Notes: generated by a model from the letters alone, not told the origin. DNA of 8,461 bases from Methanothermococcus okinawensis (GCA_015661585.1 DQVU01000229.1:1-8461), one strand, 5' to 3'; positions 1-6,318 are shown, counted from the stretch's first letter. Made by a program: numbers and translations.

Positions 1-519
1 AAAGGGAAGGTTACCTGTACCCACAAGGCTAACGTACTGAAATTAACAGATGGAGTATTTAAAAGGATATTCTACGAGGTTGCAGGGGAGTATCCTGATA
101 TAGAAGCGGAAGACTACTACATAGACGCCATGAATATGTACATCATCACAAAACCTGAAACCTTCGACGTCGTTGTTACCTCAAATCTCTTTGGAGATAT
201 ACTATCAGATGGAGCTGCTGGGACAGTTGGGGGACTGGGGATGGCGCCCTCTGCAAACATCGGAGATAGATATGGACTCTTTGAACCTGTACATGGTTCT
301 GCACCAGACATTGCAGGGAAGGGTATAGCAAACCCCACTGCAACTATACTAACTGGGGTACTTATGTTGAGGTACTTAGGGGAGGAGGAGGTTGCCAATA
401 GAGTAGAGAGGGCACTTGAGGAGGTGCTGGAGAGAGGACTTACAACACCAGATCTCGGTGGTTCCCTTACAACATTTGAGATGGCTCAGGAGGTTGTTAA
501 AAGGTTGGAAGAAGAGTAA
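1..519 (+). CDS. leuB: 3-isopropylmalate dehydrogenase (LeuB), 3' part
   Basis: Oxidative decarboxylation of 3-isopropylmalate to 2-oxoisocaproate in leucine biosynthesis, a cytoplasmic NAD-linked step. The reading frame is open from base 1 and gives the last 172 residues; the N-terminal half lies off the left edge. Visible family landmarks, numbered in the fragment, are HKAN with the catalytic lysine at 9, the YIDAMNM segment with a catalytic Asp at 42, NLFGDILSD with metal-binding Asp 66 and Asp 70, and the nucleotide-binding stretch EPVHGSAPDIAGKGIANP at 95-112. Methanococcales also carry AksF, an isohomocitrate dehydrogenase paralogue of coenzyme B synthesis. The KVTCTHKANVLKLTDG, DAMNMYIITKP and LLTTPDLGG-like segments resemble my recollection of M. 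jannaschii LeuB (MJ0720) much more than AksF (MJ1596), so I call LeuB, although substrate cannot be proven from the fragment. The gene converges on the aldolase with an 8-base gap and no room for a separate terminator. Confidence 0.9.
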   Translation, partial: KGKVTCTHKANVLKLTDGVFKRIFYEVAGEYPDIEAEDYYIDAMNMYIITKPETFDVVVTSNLFGDILSDGAAGTVGGLGMAPSANIGDRYGLFEPVHGSAPDIAGKGIANPTATILTGVLMLRYLGEEEVANRVERALEEVLERGLTTPDLGGSLTTFEMAQEVVKRLEEE

Positions 520-527
520 ACAGAAAT

Positions 528-1454
528 TTATTTCCCATAGTATATATCCAACGCCTCCTCTACACTTTTATTCTCTATGGTGATCGCATAGATAGCATTA
601 CACATTCTCACAGCCTCCTCGTAGGATTTTTGATGTATATTTCTACCTGTGGCATTTCCCGCTGCACCACTTATATGTATCTGATCGTAGAGTTCTTGAA
701 GGAACACCTTAGGATCTTTAGATTTACCTCCTGCACAGACTACCTTAGTTCTACCTGCCGCTAAGACAGCCTCTTTAAGCGCCTCTGCAGGATTTTCACA
801 CTTTGGATAGTTAACCTTTACAAAATCTGCACCTAGGCATAGGGCAACTCCAGCAGCTCCAGCTATTAGATGGGGATCATATTCGTTTTTAACAGCCTTG
901 CCTCTTGGATACATCCAGAGTATCGCTATCAATCCATGTCTATGAGCCTCATACACTACCCTAGAAGCCTCAGAGAGCATCTCATGTTCATACTCACTAC
1001 CTAAGTACACTGTATAACCAACTCCCAATATGTTAAGTTTTGAGTGATTCTTAAATTCTACAACATCCTTTACAGTAACTAGGGCTCTACTTATAGGATC
1101 TCTCTGGGAGGTTTTAACAAGGTGTGTCTTTGAATTTATCTTCACTACGTAGTTGATATCTCTGTAGTCCATACCGTATCTAGCTATAAGTCCCAACTGT
1201 GTAGCAAAAGCTCCTATTTTCCCATTGGAAGCTATTCTAAATAGATGTTCAGGATCTGCATCGTCCTTTGGGATGCCTGGGCCATAGAAGTCATCGTTTA
1301 AATGCTCTATCTTTTGATCTCCTGCAAAGAGCATCAATCTTCCAGTGTTTTGGGTTAATTTAAGGTAATTTTTTATATAAGTCTTTCTTTTATCTGGTGG
1401 AACGTCTAAAGGTACCAGTACATCCTTTTCAGATATTTTTATCCTGTTCTTCAT
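528..1454 (-). CDS. Class I (Schiff-base) fructose-bisphosphate aldolase, DKFP-pathway type
   Basis: A 308-residue DhnA/FbaB-type archaeal class I aldolase with a TIM-barrel fold. Visible motifs are MLFAGDQKIEHL at 41-52, YPRGK at 182-186, DFVKVNYP at 210-217 with the expected Schiff-base lysine at 213, and two phosphate-binding loops, CAGGKSKD at 240-247 and NATGRNIH at 267-274. The sequence resembles my recollection of M. jannaschii MJ1585, reported as a fructose-1,6-bisphosphate aldolase that also joins methylglyoxal to a triose unit to make 6-deoxy-5-ketofructose 1-phosphate, the precursor for the methanogen route to dehydroquinate. It is not the shorter ADH synthase paralogue, which opens with a PMDHG motif. 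The ATG is preceded by GAGGGG with a 6-base spacer. It begins 35 bases after the upstream kinase gene and is probably the last gene of the sepF-kinase-aldolase operon. The fold is secure; the second activity is inferred from the relative. Confidence 0.88.
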   Translation of the reverse strand: MKNRIKISEKDVLVPLDVPPDKRKTYIKNYLKLTQNTGRLMLFAGDQKIEHLNDDFYGPGIPKDDADPEHLFRIASNGKIGAFATQLGLIARYGMDYRDINYVVKINSKTHLVKTSQRDPISRALVTVKDVVEFKNHSKLNILGVGYTVYLGSEYEHEMLSEASRVVYEAHRHGLIAILWMYPRGKAVKNEYDPHLIAGAAGVALCLGADFVKVNYPKCENPAEALKEAVLAAGRTKVVCAGGKSKDPKVFLQELYDQIHISGAAGNATGRNIHQKSYEEAVRMCNAIYAITIENKSVEEALDIYYGK

Positions 1455-1489
1455 AAAAAACCCCTCAAAAAATGTTGTTATAAATTATC

Positions 1490-2044
1490 CTACTCTCTAA
1501 TCATAAAAAAGTAATCCTCCAACCAATCTACTACTCCATAATTTATCTTCTTATTTTCAACAGCCTGGATAATCTCATTTAGAATGGAATCTATACTTCT
1601 GTTGGTGGTATCGATCTCGTATACAGGTATATTCTCATTCCTTAATCTTTCCAAGGACTCCACAAGAGAGACATCTAATATCTCTGCCCCCACATTCTCT
1701 TTAATCTTCTCCTCTGGATAACCTCGTCTTTTCAACCTCTCCCTTATTATCTGAGGATTACACCTGAGGACTACAATATAATCTACATCTAATAGGTGAC
1801 TTATATGCCCATCGAGTATTACAAAATCTCCCTTTAAATCTTTTAAATATCCCCTAAGTTTTTGAAAGTCTACTACATAGGAGTTCATGTATTCATCCTT
1901 CTCTATGTAGAGTTTGTTCCTCTTTACAACCTCTGTAAGATCTACATGTTCAACGGAGATGCCCTTCTTCATTAATCTATCTTTAAGATGCTTAGAGATC
2001 GTAGATTTTCCCACCCCAGGTGTCCCTGTGATGGCTAATTTTAT
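1490..2044 (-). CDS. AK6/Fap7-type adenylate kinase, apparent AUA start
   Basis: A P-loop nucleoside monophosphate kinase of the AK6 (Fap7/hCINAP) family. Relatives interconvert ATP, AMP and ADP, and eukaryotic Fap7 assists 40S maturation with uS11. Numbered from the ATA codon, the 184-residue product has Walker A GTPGVGKST at 7-15, VDLTE at 34-38, the family-type acidic/histidine stretch DGHISH at 78-83, VVLRCNP at 91-97, and the LID-like RGYPEEKIKENVGAEILDV at 107-125, which is diagnostic of AK6. The frame has no ATG, GTG or TTG upstream of the GTG inside Walker A (2012-2014); starting there would destroy the ATP site. Between the sepF stop (2054-2056) and the P-loop the frame reads GGT GGT AGT ATA AAA TTA GCC ATC, and the ATA falls where relatives have the M of MKxAITGTPG. 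GGTGGT stands 9 bases ahead of it. A base-call error changing ATG to ATA is the main alternative. Identity is firm; the start is an inference. Confidence 0.85.
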   Translation of the reverse strand: MKLAITGTPGVGKSTISKHLKDRLMKKGISVEHVDLTEVVKRNKLYIEKDEYMNSYVVDFQKLRGYLKDLKGDFVILDGHISHLLDVDYIVVLRCNPQIIRERLKRRGYPEEKIKENVGAEILDVSLVESLERLRNENIPVYEIDTTNRSIDSILNEIIQAVENKKINYGVVDWLEDYFFMIRE

Positions 2045-2053
2045 ACTACCACC
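2042..2053 (-). promoter_or_regulatory. Ribosome binding site and ATA start of the kinase gene
   Basis: On the minus strand the 12 bases after the sepF stop read GGTGGT AGT ATA. GGTGGT matches five of six positions of the archaeal GGTGAT consensus. Its first G lies 9 bases before the ATA, the same distance as GGTG before the ATG of polB (3402 to 3411). The radical SAM gene (GTGATAGTATG) and the DUF447 gene (GGGATAGTATG) have the same AGTAT junction but with ATG. This supports the ATA as the initiation codon, or as a mutated or misread ATG. Confidence 0.55.
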
Positions 2054-2617
2054 TTAGTTGTTATTCTTGACATTCTCAATAACTGTCTCAGATCTGTATC
2101 TGTCGATGTCTATATCAGAACGGACTATTAAAATTACGTTGTCATCAACTTTCCAGAGGGAGTAATTCAAAGTCTCCATATACTTCTTAAAATCTAAGAA
2201 TATCTTCTCAAATGCCTCAAGGGAGATCTCCTCATGGTTTATAATGATCACATCATGATCTATTATCTTCTTTAAGGTTTCAAATTCGTGGGGGGATTTC
2301 ATTCTAACTGTCAATACCTTAGGTAGAATCTTCTGGATAACTACCTTAGTCTCAGTTTTCATATCTTCTTCCTTATTATTTTCCTCATTTATACCCTCTT
2401 CATCCAATAGAGGCTCTCTCCTTTTTACCTTTAACTTAGACACTATCTTAGATTCTGGTAGTGGTATCTCTTCATCTCCCTTTATCTCGTAGGCAGATGC
2501 CTCCTCACCTACGATAACATACCCATCATCCTTAATTGGAAGTTGTCTTGGTGGTTCATCATTTCCAAAGATAGCTCTCTTTAGTCTTTTTAACATTTCT
2601 GCCACCTGATTTATCAT
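2054..2617 (-). CDS. sepF: SepF-like cell-division protein (DUF552), divergent
   Basis: A 187-residue protein with the SepF layout. It has a short amphipathic basic N-terminus (MINQVAEMLKRLKRAIFG, 1-18), which in SepF binds the membrane, then a charged low-complexity linker (about 19-95), then a compact alpha/beta domain (about 97-172) with strands at VLTVRM, DVIIIN and NVILIV around a long helix at 130-150. Archaeal SepF tethers FtsZ to the membrane at the division site. The match is by overall pattern (K-x-LTV strand, helix, DVIIIN strand, helix, hydrophobic C-terminal strand), not by an invariant motif, so a related DUF552 paralogue is possible. There are two candidate starts. The ATG at 2617 has GGTGAT 14 bases upstream. 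The ATG at 2596 (Met 8, giving MLKRLKRAIFG) has GGTGG 10 bases upstream, nearer the spacing used by neighbours. Its TAA stop is immediately followed, in the same frame, by the kinase gene. Confidence 0.6.
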   Translation of the reverse strand: MINQVAEMLKRLKRAIFGNDEPPRQLPIKDDGYVIVGEEASAYEIKGDEEIPLPESKIVSKLKVKRREPLLDEEGINEENNKEEDMKTETKVVIQKILPKVLTVRMKSPHEFETLKKIIDHDVIIINHEEISLEAFEKIFLDFKKYMETLNYSLWKVDDNVILIVRSDIDIDRYRSETVIENVKNNN

Positions 2618-2639
2618 TTAACAAAATCACCTGATTTAT
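2603..2639 (-). repeat. 12-bp direct repeat carrying two sepF ribosome binding sites
   Basis: ATAAATCAGGTG (minus strand) occurs at 2603-2614 and again at 2628-2639, 25 bases apart and without mismatch. Each copy supplies a GGTG ribosome binding site ahead of an in-frame ATG. The outer copy serves the ATG at 2617 and the inner copy, which encodes residues 2-5 of the longer product, serves the ATG at 2596. The repeat looks like a small local duplication. Confidence 0.7.
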
Positions 2640-2707
2640 TGTTAAATATTAATTATTTAAATTATTATAATTATTATAATTTCACCATATTTAAGTTTTT
2701 TTAATTT
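2640..2707 (-). promoter_or_regulatory. AT-rich putative promoter of the sepF operon
   Basis: The 68 bases between the EamA gene stop and the sepF leader are almost pure A/T. They contain a TATA-like TTTAAATA (minus strand, 2654-2661) and two tandem copies of a 9-mer (TTATTATAA on the plus strand, 2662-2670 and 2671-2679). A TATA box at 2654-2661 would place transcription start near 2630, giving a very short leader containing the GGTG sites. The base composition makes any TATA match weak evidence. Confidence 0.3.
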
Positions 2708-3136
2708 TTAAAAGTAATCCATTACAAGGTATATTCCTAAGAATATAAAAAAAGCCCCAACTATCATCTTGATAGATGGAAGTTCCCTTGTCAAAATGGA
2801 GTTGGCAACTATTGTAAAGAAGGGATATATACTGGTAATTACCACGATTTTTGAAGGTGAGGAAAGTTTTAGGGCCTTATAGTATAGATAGGAGGATAAA
2901 ACACCTGCAAGTGATACTATCCCAAGGAAAATAACAGGTTCAACAGGAAGGGATTTGAGGCCCCCTATGCTCACCTTTCCCGTTAAAATATAGACGAGGG
3001 ATATTACAACGAAATTCATAGACACTATTAAAAACAGTGCCATTGAGGGATCTATATAATTTAACGCCTTCTTTTCAATAATTGGAAATATCCCCCACAT
3101 CATCGCTATGATAAGTGCCAAGAGTTCCCCTCTCAT
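2708..3136 (-). CDS. EamA/DMT-superfamily membrane protein, single-domain (half-size)
   Basis: A 142-residue integral membrane protein with five predicted helices, at about 4-21, 31-53, 66-88, 93-115 and 121-141. The order MWGIFPIIEKKAL at the end of helix 1, SSYLYYKALKLSSPSKIVVITSIYPFFT around helices 3-4, and GAFFIFLGIYLV in the last helix is typical of one EamA domain of the drug/metabolite transporter superfamily. Full-size members have two such domains in about 290 residues, so this one should work as a dimer. The substrate is unknown. The ATG is preceded by GGTGAT with a 5-base spacer. It points in the same direction as the sepF operon but is separated from it by an AT-rich promoter-like gap, so it may be transcribed separately. 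Confidence 0.8.
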   Translation of the reverse strand: MRGELLALIIAMMWGIFPIIEKKALNYIDPSMALFLIVSMNFVVISLVYILTGKVSIGGLKSLPVEPVIFLGIVSLAGVLSSYLYYKALKLSSPSKIVVITSIYPFFTIVANSILTRELPSIKMIVGAFFIFLGIYLVMDYF

Positions 3137-3410
3137 AAAAGATCACCCTTATACTTTTATTTCCAGGAGGGTGTAATAACAAAAACATTATTAAAGGTAA
3201 GGGTAAAAATAATAAAAAACAGAAATTCTTCAAATATCAAATATAAAATTCTCCCATTTCTCCAGTACTTAGAACATCCAAGGAGAGATGAATACTATAT
3301 AGGAGATTTCATCCTCCCTTTATTTTTAATATTTTAACATTGAGAAGAACTAGGTTTTTTATTAATCTTAACTATATTAAATATTATTATTAATCCCCGA
3401 AGGTGTAACC
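3137..3410. promoter_or_regulatory. Divergent intergenic region between the EamA gene and polB
   Basis: These 274 bases hold no convincing gene. Beside the EamA gene, CACCCT (3144-3149) and AGGGTG (3168-3173) form a 6-bp inverted repeat that includes that gene's ribosome binding site. The middle (3255-3320) carries potential RNA hairpins, listed separately. A TATA-like AAATATAAAATT lies at 3238-3249. Beside polB an AT-rich stretch at 3371-3393 could hold its TATA box, followed by AGGTG (3401-3405) and 5 bases to the ATG at 3411. Confidence 0.5.
3255..3335 (+). other. Attenuator-like pair of mutually exclusive hairpins upstream of polB
   Basis: Stem 1 pairs 3255-3263 with 3282-3290, nine pairs including one G-U, with an 18-base loop. 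Stem 2 pairs 3280-3292 with 3308-3320, twelve pairs with two single-base bulges, and is followed at once by a T-rich run (tatttttaatatttt, 3321-3335). The two stems share 3282-3290 and cannot form together. The T-rich tail gives plus-strand polarity, as in a terminator controlled by an upstream antiterminator, or in a small RNA with its own terminator. No transcript is known, and AT-rich spacers can yield stems by chance. Confidence 0.3.
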
Positions 3411-5738
3411 ATGAGTATAAATGCCTTAATAGATGTGGATTACAACCCACATGATAAGTGTATATATCTCTATCTATTAAATGGCCTTATAAAGGATAGG
3501 GATTTTAAACCCTACTTCTACGTAGATGCACCTATAGAAGATATTAAAAAATATCTTGAAAAAAACCATAAGGAGTTGCTATACCATATAGAGAAACTTG
3601 AAACTACAGAGAGAGTGGTAATAAACAGGGACCTTAAGGGTGGAGATAGGATCATTAAGAAGACTCTTACAAAAGTGGTTGTGAAGTATCCCAAAGATGT
3701 GCCAAAACTTAGGGTACTTAGAGAGTTGGGAGAGATATACGAACATGATATCCCCTTTACAAAGAGGTATCTCATAGACAACGACTTAATCCCGATGATG
3801 TACTACAGGAATATTGAAGATAGAGAGAGGGAAATAGTAGGCAACGAAATACCGGAATTGAAGGCTGTGGCCTTTGATATGGAGGTGTACTGCGAAGGTA
3901 GGGAACCTGTACCAGATAGAGACCCTATACTTATGGTGAGTTTCTACTCCCAGGAGATGAAGAAAGTTCTATCTTACAAACCCTTTGAACATGAGTACTT
4001 AGAGTTAGTGGAGAATGAGAGGGAATTGATAAAGAGAGCTGTTGAGATTCTAAAGGATTACAATCTGATATATACCTATAACGGAGATAACTTCGACTTT
4101 CCCTACTTAGTGAAGAGGGCCAAGTACTTAGGTGTTAATATTCCCCTGGACATAAGAATCTCGAGAGGAGGAATGTATTTAAGGAGTTATATCCCTGGAA
4201 AGATACATATAGATCTTTACCCCATTGTAAGGAGGACGTTAAACCTAAGCAAGTATAAGTTGGAGGATGTATGTTATGAACTCTTTGGAGTGCGTAAGTT
4301 GGAGGTTGGGCATAGGAATATATCTAAGTTATGGGAGGAGAAGGATAGAAGCCTCGTTGAGTACTCCTTCCAGGATGCCTATTACACATATCTAGTTGGA
4401 GAGTACTTTTTACCTTTGGAGGTGATGTTCTCGAGGATTGTAAATCAGACACCCTTTGAGGTTTGTAGGATGAGTAGTAGCCAGATGGTGGAGTACCTAC
4501 TACTTAGATACTCCTACAGAAAGAACTTCTTGGCACCTAACAGGCCCTCTGAGGAGGAGTATAAGAGGAGACTTAACGAGTACTACGAGGGGGGATATGT
4601 AAAGGAGCCTATTAGAGGTATCCATGAGAACATAGTAAGTATGGACTTCAGATCCCTTTATCCCTCTATAATAATATCTTATAATATAAGTCCTGATACC
4701 ATAGACTGTGAATGTTGTGAGGGAGAATCTGAGAGAATACATGGACACTGGTTCTGTAGAAGGAGGAGGGGGCTTATACCTGAGGTACTTCATAATTTGA
4801 TAGAGAGGAGGAAGGAGATAAAGGAGGAGTTAAAGAGGATGGATAGAAACTCATCCCAATACTCTCTCCTAGATTACGAGCAGAGATCCTTAAAGGTACT
4901 GGCTAACAGTCACTACGGTTATCTGGCATATCCAAGGGCCAGGTGGTACTCCAAGGAATGTGCCGAGGTAATAACCTACCTAGGTAGGATGTTCATCCAG
5001 AAGACTATAGAGGAGGGAGAGAGGTACGGGTTTAAGGTGATATACGCAGATACAGATGGGTTATATGCTACTATGGATGGTGTAAAGAGTAAAGAGGAGT
5101 TGTTGGAGAGAACCTACGAGTTTTTAAGAGAGATGAATAAAAAACTTCCAAAGGATATGGAGTTGGAATTTGAGGGATACTATAGAAGGGGATTATTCGT
5201 TACAAAGAAGAAATACGCCCTCATCGATGAGAACAACAAGATAATAATAAAGGGGTTGGAACTTGTAAGGAGGGATTGGTCCAACATAGCCAAGAAGACA
5301 CAGAGGGAGGTACTGAAGGCATTACTGGAGAAGGGAGATATTAAAATGGCGAAGGATATCGTCATCAACACAATCGAGGATCTGAGAAAGGGTAGAGTGA
5401 ATAAGGAGGATCTTGTTATATATACACAGATCACAAAAGATATATCTCAGTACAAAACAACCGCCCCCCATGTTGAAGTTGCTAAAAAGATCTTGAGGAA
5501 TGGAGGTAGGCTGAAGGTGGGGGATGTAATTGGTTATATCATTACCAGTGGTAGTAAGCCTATAAGTGAGAGGGCAGAGTTGCCAGAAGATGCAGAGGAC
5601 TACGATGTAAATTACTACATAGATAACCAGGTCCTCCCACCTGTAATACGAATAATGGAGGCTTTAGGAATATCCAAGGAGGAACTTAAAAGTGAAAGTA
5701 GGCAGAGTACGTTACAGGATTTTTTTAGGATTGACTGA
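3411..5738 (+). CDS. polB: Family B DNA polymerase (PolB) with 3'-5' exonuclease
   Basis: A 775-residue replicative/repair DNA polymerase of the archaeal B family. The proofreading exonuclease is complete: Exo I FDMEVY (Asp 156, Glu 158), Exo II YNGDNFDFPYL (Asp 229) and Exo III YSFQDAYYT (Tyr 318, Asp 322). The polymerase motifs are intact: A DFRSLYPSII (Asp 412), B KVLANSHYGY (495-504), C YADTDG (Asp 547, Asp 549), and TKKKYA at 598-603. The C-terminus ends in QSTLQDFF (765-772), a PCNA-interacting PIP box. Between motifs A and B lies a Cys/His-rich segment (Cys 433, 435, 436, 449; His 444, 446) where thermococcal polymerases have a disulfide. The second CxxC of those enzymes is reduced here to one Cys (516 region, WYSKECAE). 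No intein interrupts the motifs, unlike the M. jannaschii gene. AGGTG sits 9-10 bases before the ATG. Confidence 0.97.
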   Translation: MSINALIDVDYNPHDKCIYLYLLNGLIKDRDFKPYFYVDAPIEDIKKYLEKNHKELLYHIEKLETTERVVINRDLKGGDRIIKKTLTKVVVKYPKDVPKLRVLRELGEIYEHDIPFTKRYLIDNDLIPMMYYRNIEDREREIVGNEIPELKAVAFDMEVYCEGREPVPDRDPILMVSFYSQEMKKVLSYKPFEHEYLELVENERELIKRAVEILKDYNLIYTYNGDNFDFPYLVKRAKYLGVNIPLDIRISRGGMYLRSYIPGKIHIDLYPIVRRTLNLSKYKLEDVCYELFGVRKLEVGHRNISKLWEEKDRSLVEYSFQDAYYTYLVGEYFLPLEVMFSRIVNQTPFEVCRMSSSQMVEYLLLRYSYRKNFLAPNRPSEEEYKRRLNEYYEGGYVKEPIRGIHENIVSMDFRSLYPSIIISYNISPDTIDCECCEGESERIHGHWFCRRRRGLIPEVLHNLIERRKEIKEELKRMDRNSSQYSLLDYEQRSLKVLANSHYGYLAYPRARWYSKECAEVITYLGRMFIQKTIEEGERYGFKVIYADTDGLYATMDGVKSKEELLERTYEFLREMNKKLPKDMELEFEGYYRRGLFVTKKKYALIDENNKIIIKGLELVRRDWSNIAKKTQREVLKALLEKGDIKMAKDIVINTIEDLRKGRVNKEDLVIYTQITKDISQYKTTAPHVEVAKKILRNGGRLKVGDVIGYIITSGSKPISERAELPEDAEDYDVNYYIDNQVLPPVIRIMEALGISKEELKSESRQSTLQDFFRID

Positions 5739-5793
5739 TCTGTTAGAATAATCATAAGGATATAGAATATAGATCAAATAAATAAGTGGAACT

Positions 5794-6108
5794 ATGAACC
5801 TCTTTGTATATGGAGAGTTAATGAAAGATAACGTTCTACTTAGGTTGATAAACAGAATACCAGAAAAGAAGAAAGGAAAGATAAAGGGGTATGAGAAGTT
5901 TTTTGATTATTCTATAGGTTATTACGGTGTTAGGAGGAGAGAAGGATCTGAAGTCTCTGGTATTATACTGCTAGATATAACTGAAGAGGAGTTGAAGGTT
6001 TTTGATTACTTCGAGGATGAAGGAGAGTACTACCACAGGGTGAAAACTAAGGCTTACGATGAAAATGGGAAGGAGTACGAGGTATTTCTCTACGTTAGGG
6101 ATTTATAG
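5794..6108 (+). CDS. Gamma-glutamylcyclotransferase-fold (AIG2-like) protein
   Basis: A 104-residue protein of the GGCT/AIG2-like fold. It opens with LFVYGELM (3-10), the glycine-containing YGxL substrate loop of the family. It has the SGIILLDITEEELKVFDYFE strand-helix (55-74) and the motif DEGEYYHRV at 75-83, where Glu 76 aligns with the catalytic Glu of the YEGxxYxR pattern. Family enzymes release 5-oxoproline from gamma-glutamyl compounds, but many small archaeal members have no known substrate, and methanococci generally lack glutathione, so I infer only the fold and possible cyclotransferase chemistry. GTGG lies 5 bases before the start region of the ATG. The 55-base gap after polB contains a tandem ATATAGA pair (5760-5773) and no clear terminator; co-transcription with polB is possible. 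Confidence 0.78.
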   Translation: MNLFVYGELMKDNVLLRLINRIPEKKKGKIKGYEKFFDYSIGYYGVRRREGSEVSGIILLDITEEELKVFDYFEDEGEYYHRVKTKAYDENGKEYEVFLYVRDL

Positions 6109-6318
6109 AAAAACAATATAAATAAATATTAAAATAATGATAATAATTAATAAAATAAAAAGAGTAAATTCATCTTCTTCACTTATTATAACGGATTTTT
6201 ATTATTATATAATTACCACGATAGTTAAACAGATTTTGCCAAGACTATCACTATTTTTAAAGCCTATCTATAATTTAAAACCTTATTTTTACCTTTACAC
6301 TACAAAATTAGTGATAGT
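6109..6318 (+). promoter_or_regulatory. AT-rich leader region of the radical SAM gene
   Basis: I see no convincing gene in these 210 bases. The left part is very AT-rich with several TATA-like sequences (6116-6130, and TTATATAA near 6205-6212). A transcript from the latter would begin near 6235 and have a leader of about 80 bases. Its right half contains the inverted repeat described separately, whose last arm overlaps the ribosome binding site. The only open frame (6137-6352) lacks a ribosome binding site, reflects AT-rich composition, and overlaps the next gene. Confidence 0.4.
6220..6318 (+). other. Inverted repeat able to sequester the radical SAM gene ribosome binding site
   Basis: ACTATCACT at 6244-6252 is the exact reverse complement of AGTGATAGT at 6310-6318, the nine bases just before the ATG and including the GTGAT ribosome binding site. 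A second upstream element, GATAGT at 6220-6225, can instead pair with ACTATC at 6244-6249 (loop of 18 bases), which would free the ribosome binding site. A shared arm with two possible partners is the layout of a translational switch, but the 57-base loop and the unknown transcription start leave it speculative. Confidence 0.35.

Noticed and set aside
117..398. Open frame on the minus strand inside leuB
   Set aside because: It is antisense to a strongly conserved LeuB coding frame and has a low-complexity Pro/Ser-rich translation without family features.
2661..2680. Tandem TTATTATAA repeat as a CRISPR or mobile-element signature
   Set aside because: Only two 9-bp copies in almost pure A/T sequence, with no spacers, no terminal inverted repeats and no transposase; a promoter region is the simpler reading.
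3144..3173. CACCCT/AGGGTG inverted repeat as a leader hairpin hiding the EamA gene ribosome binding site
   Set aside because: Only six base pairs, and a TATA-like sequence between the arms would start transcription too close to the gene for both arms to be in the mRNA.
4500..4793. Minus-strand open frame inside polB
   Set aside because: It lies antisense to polymerase motif A; the same applies to the minus-strand frames at 3518-3781 and 5180-5434.
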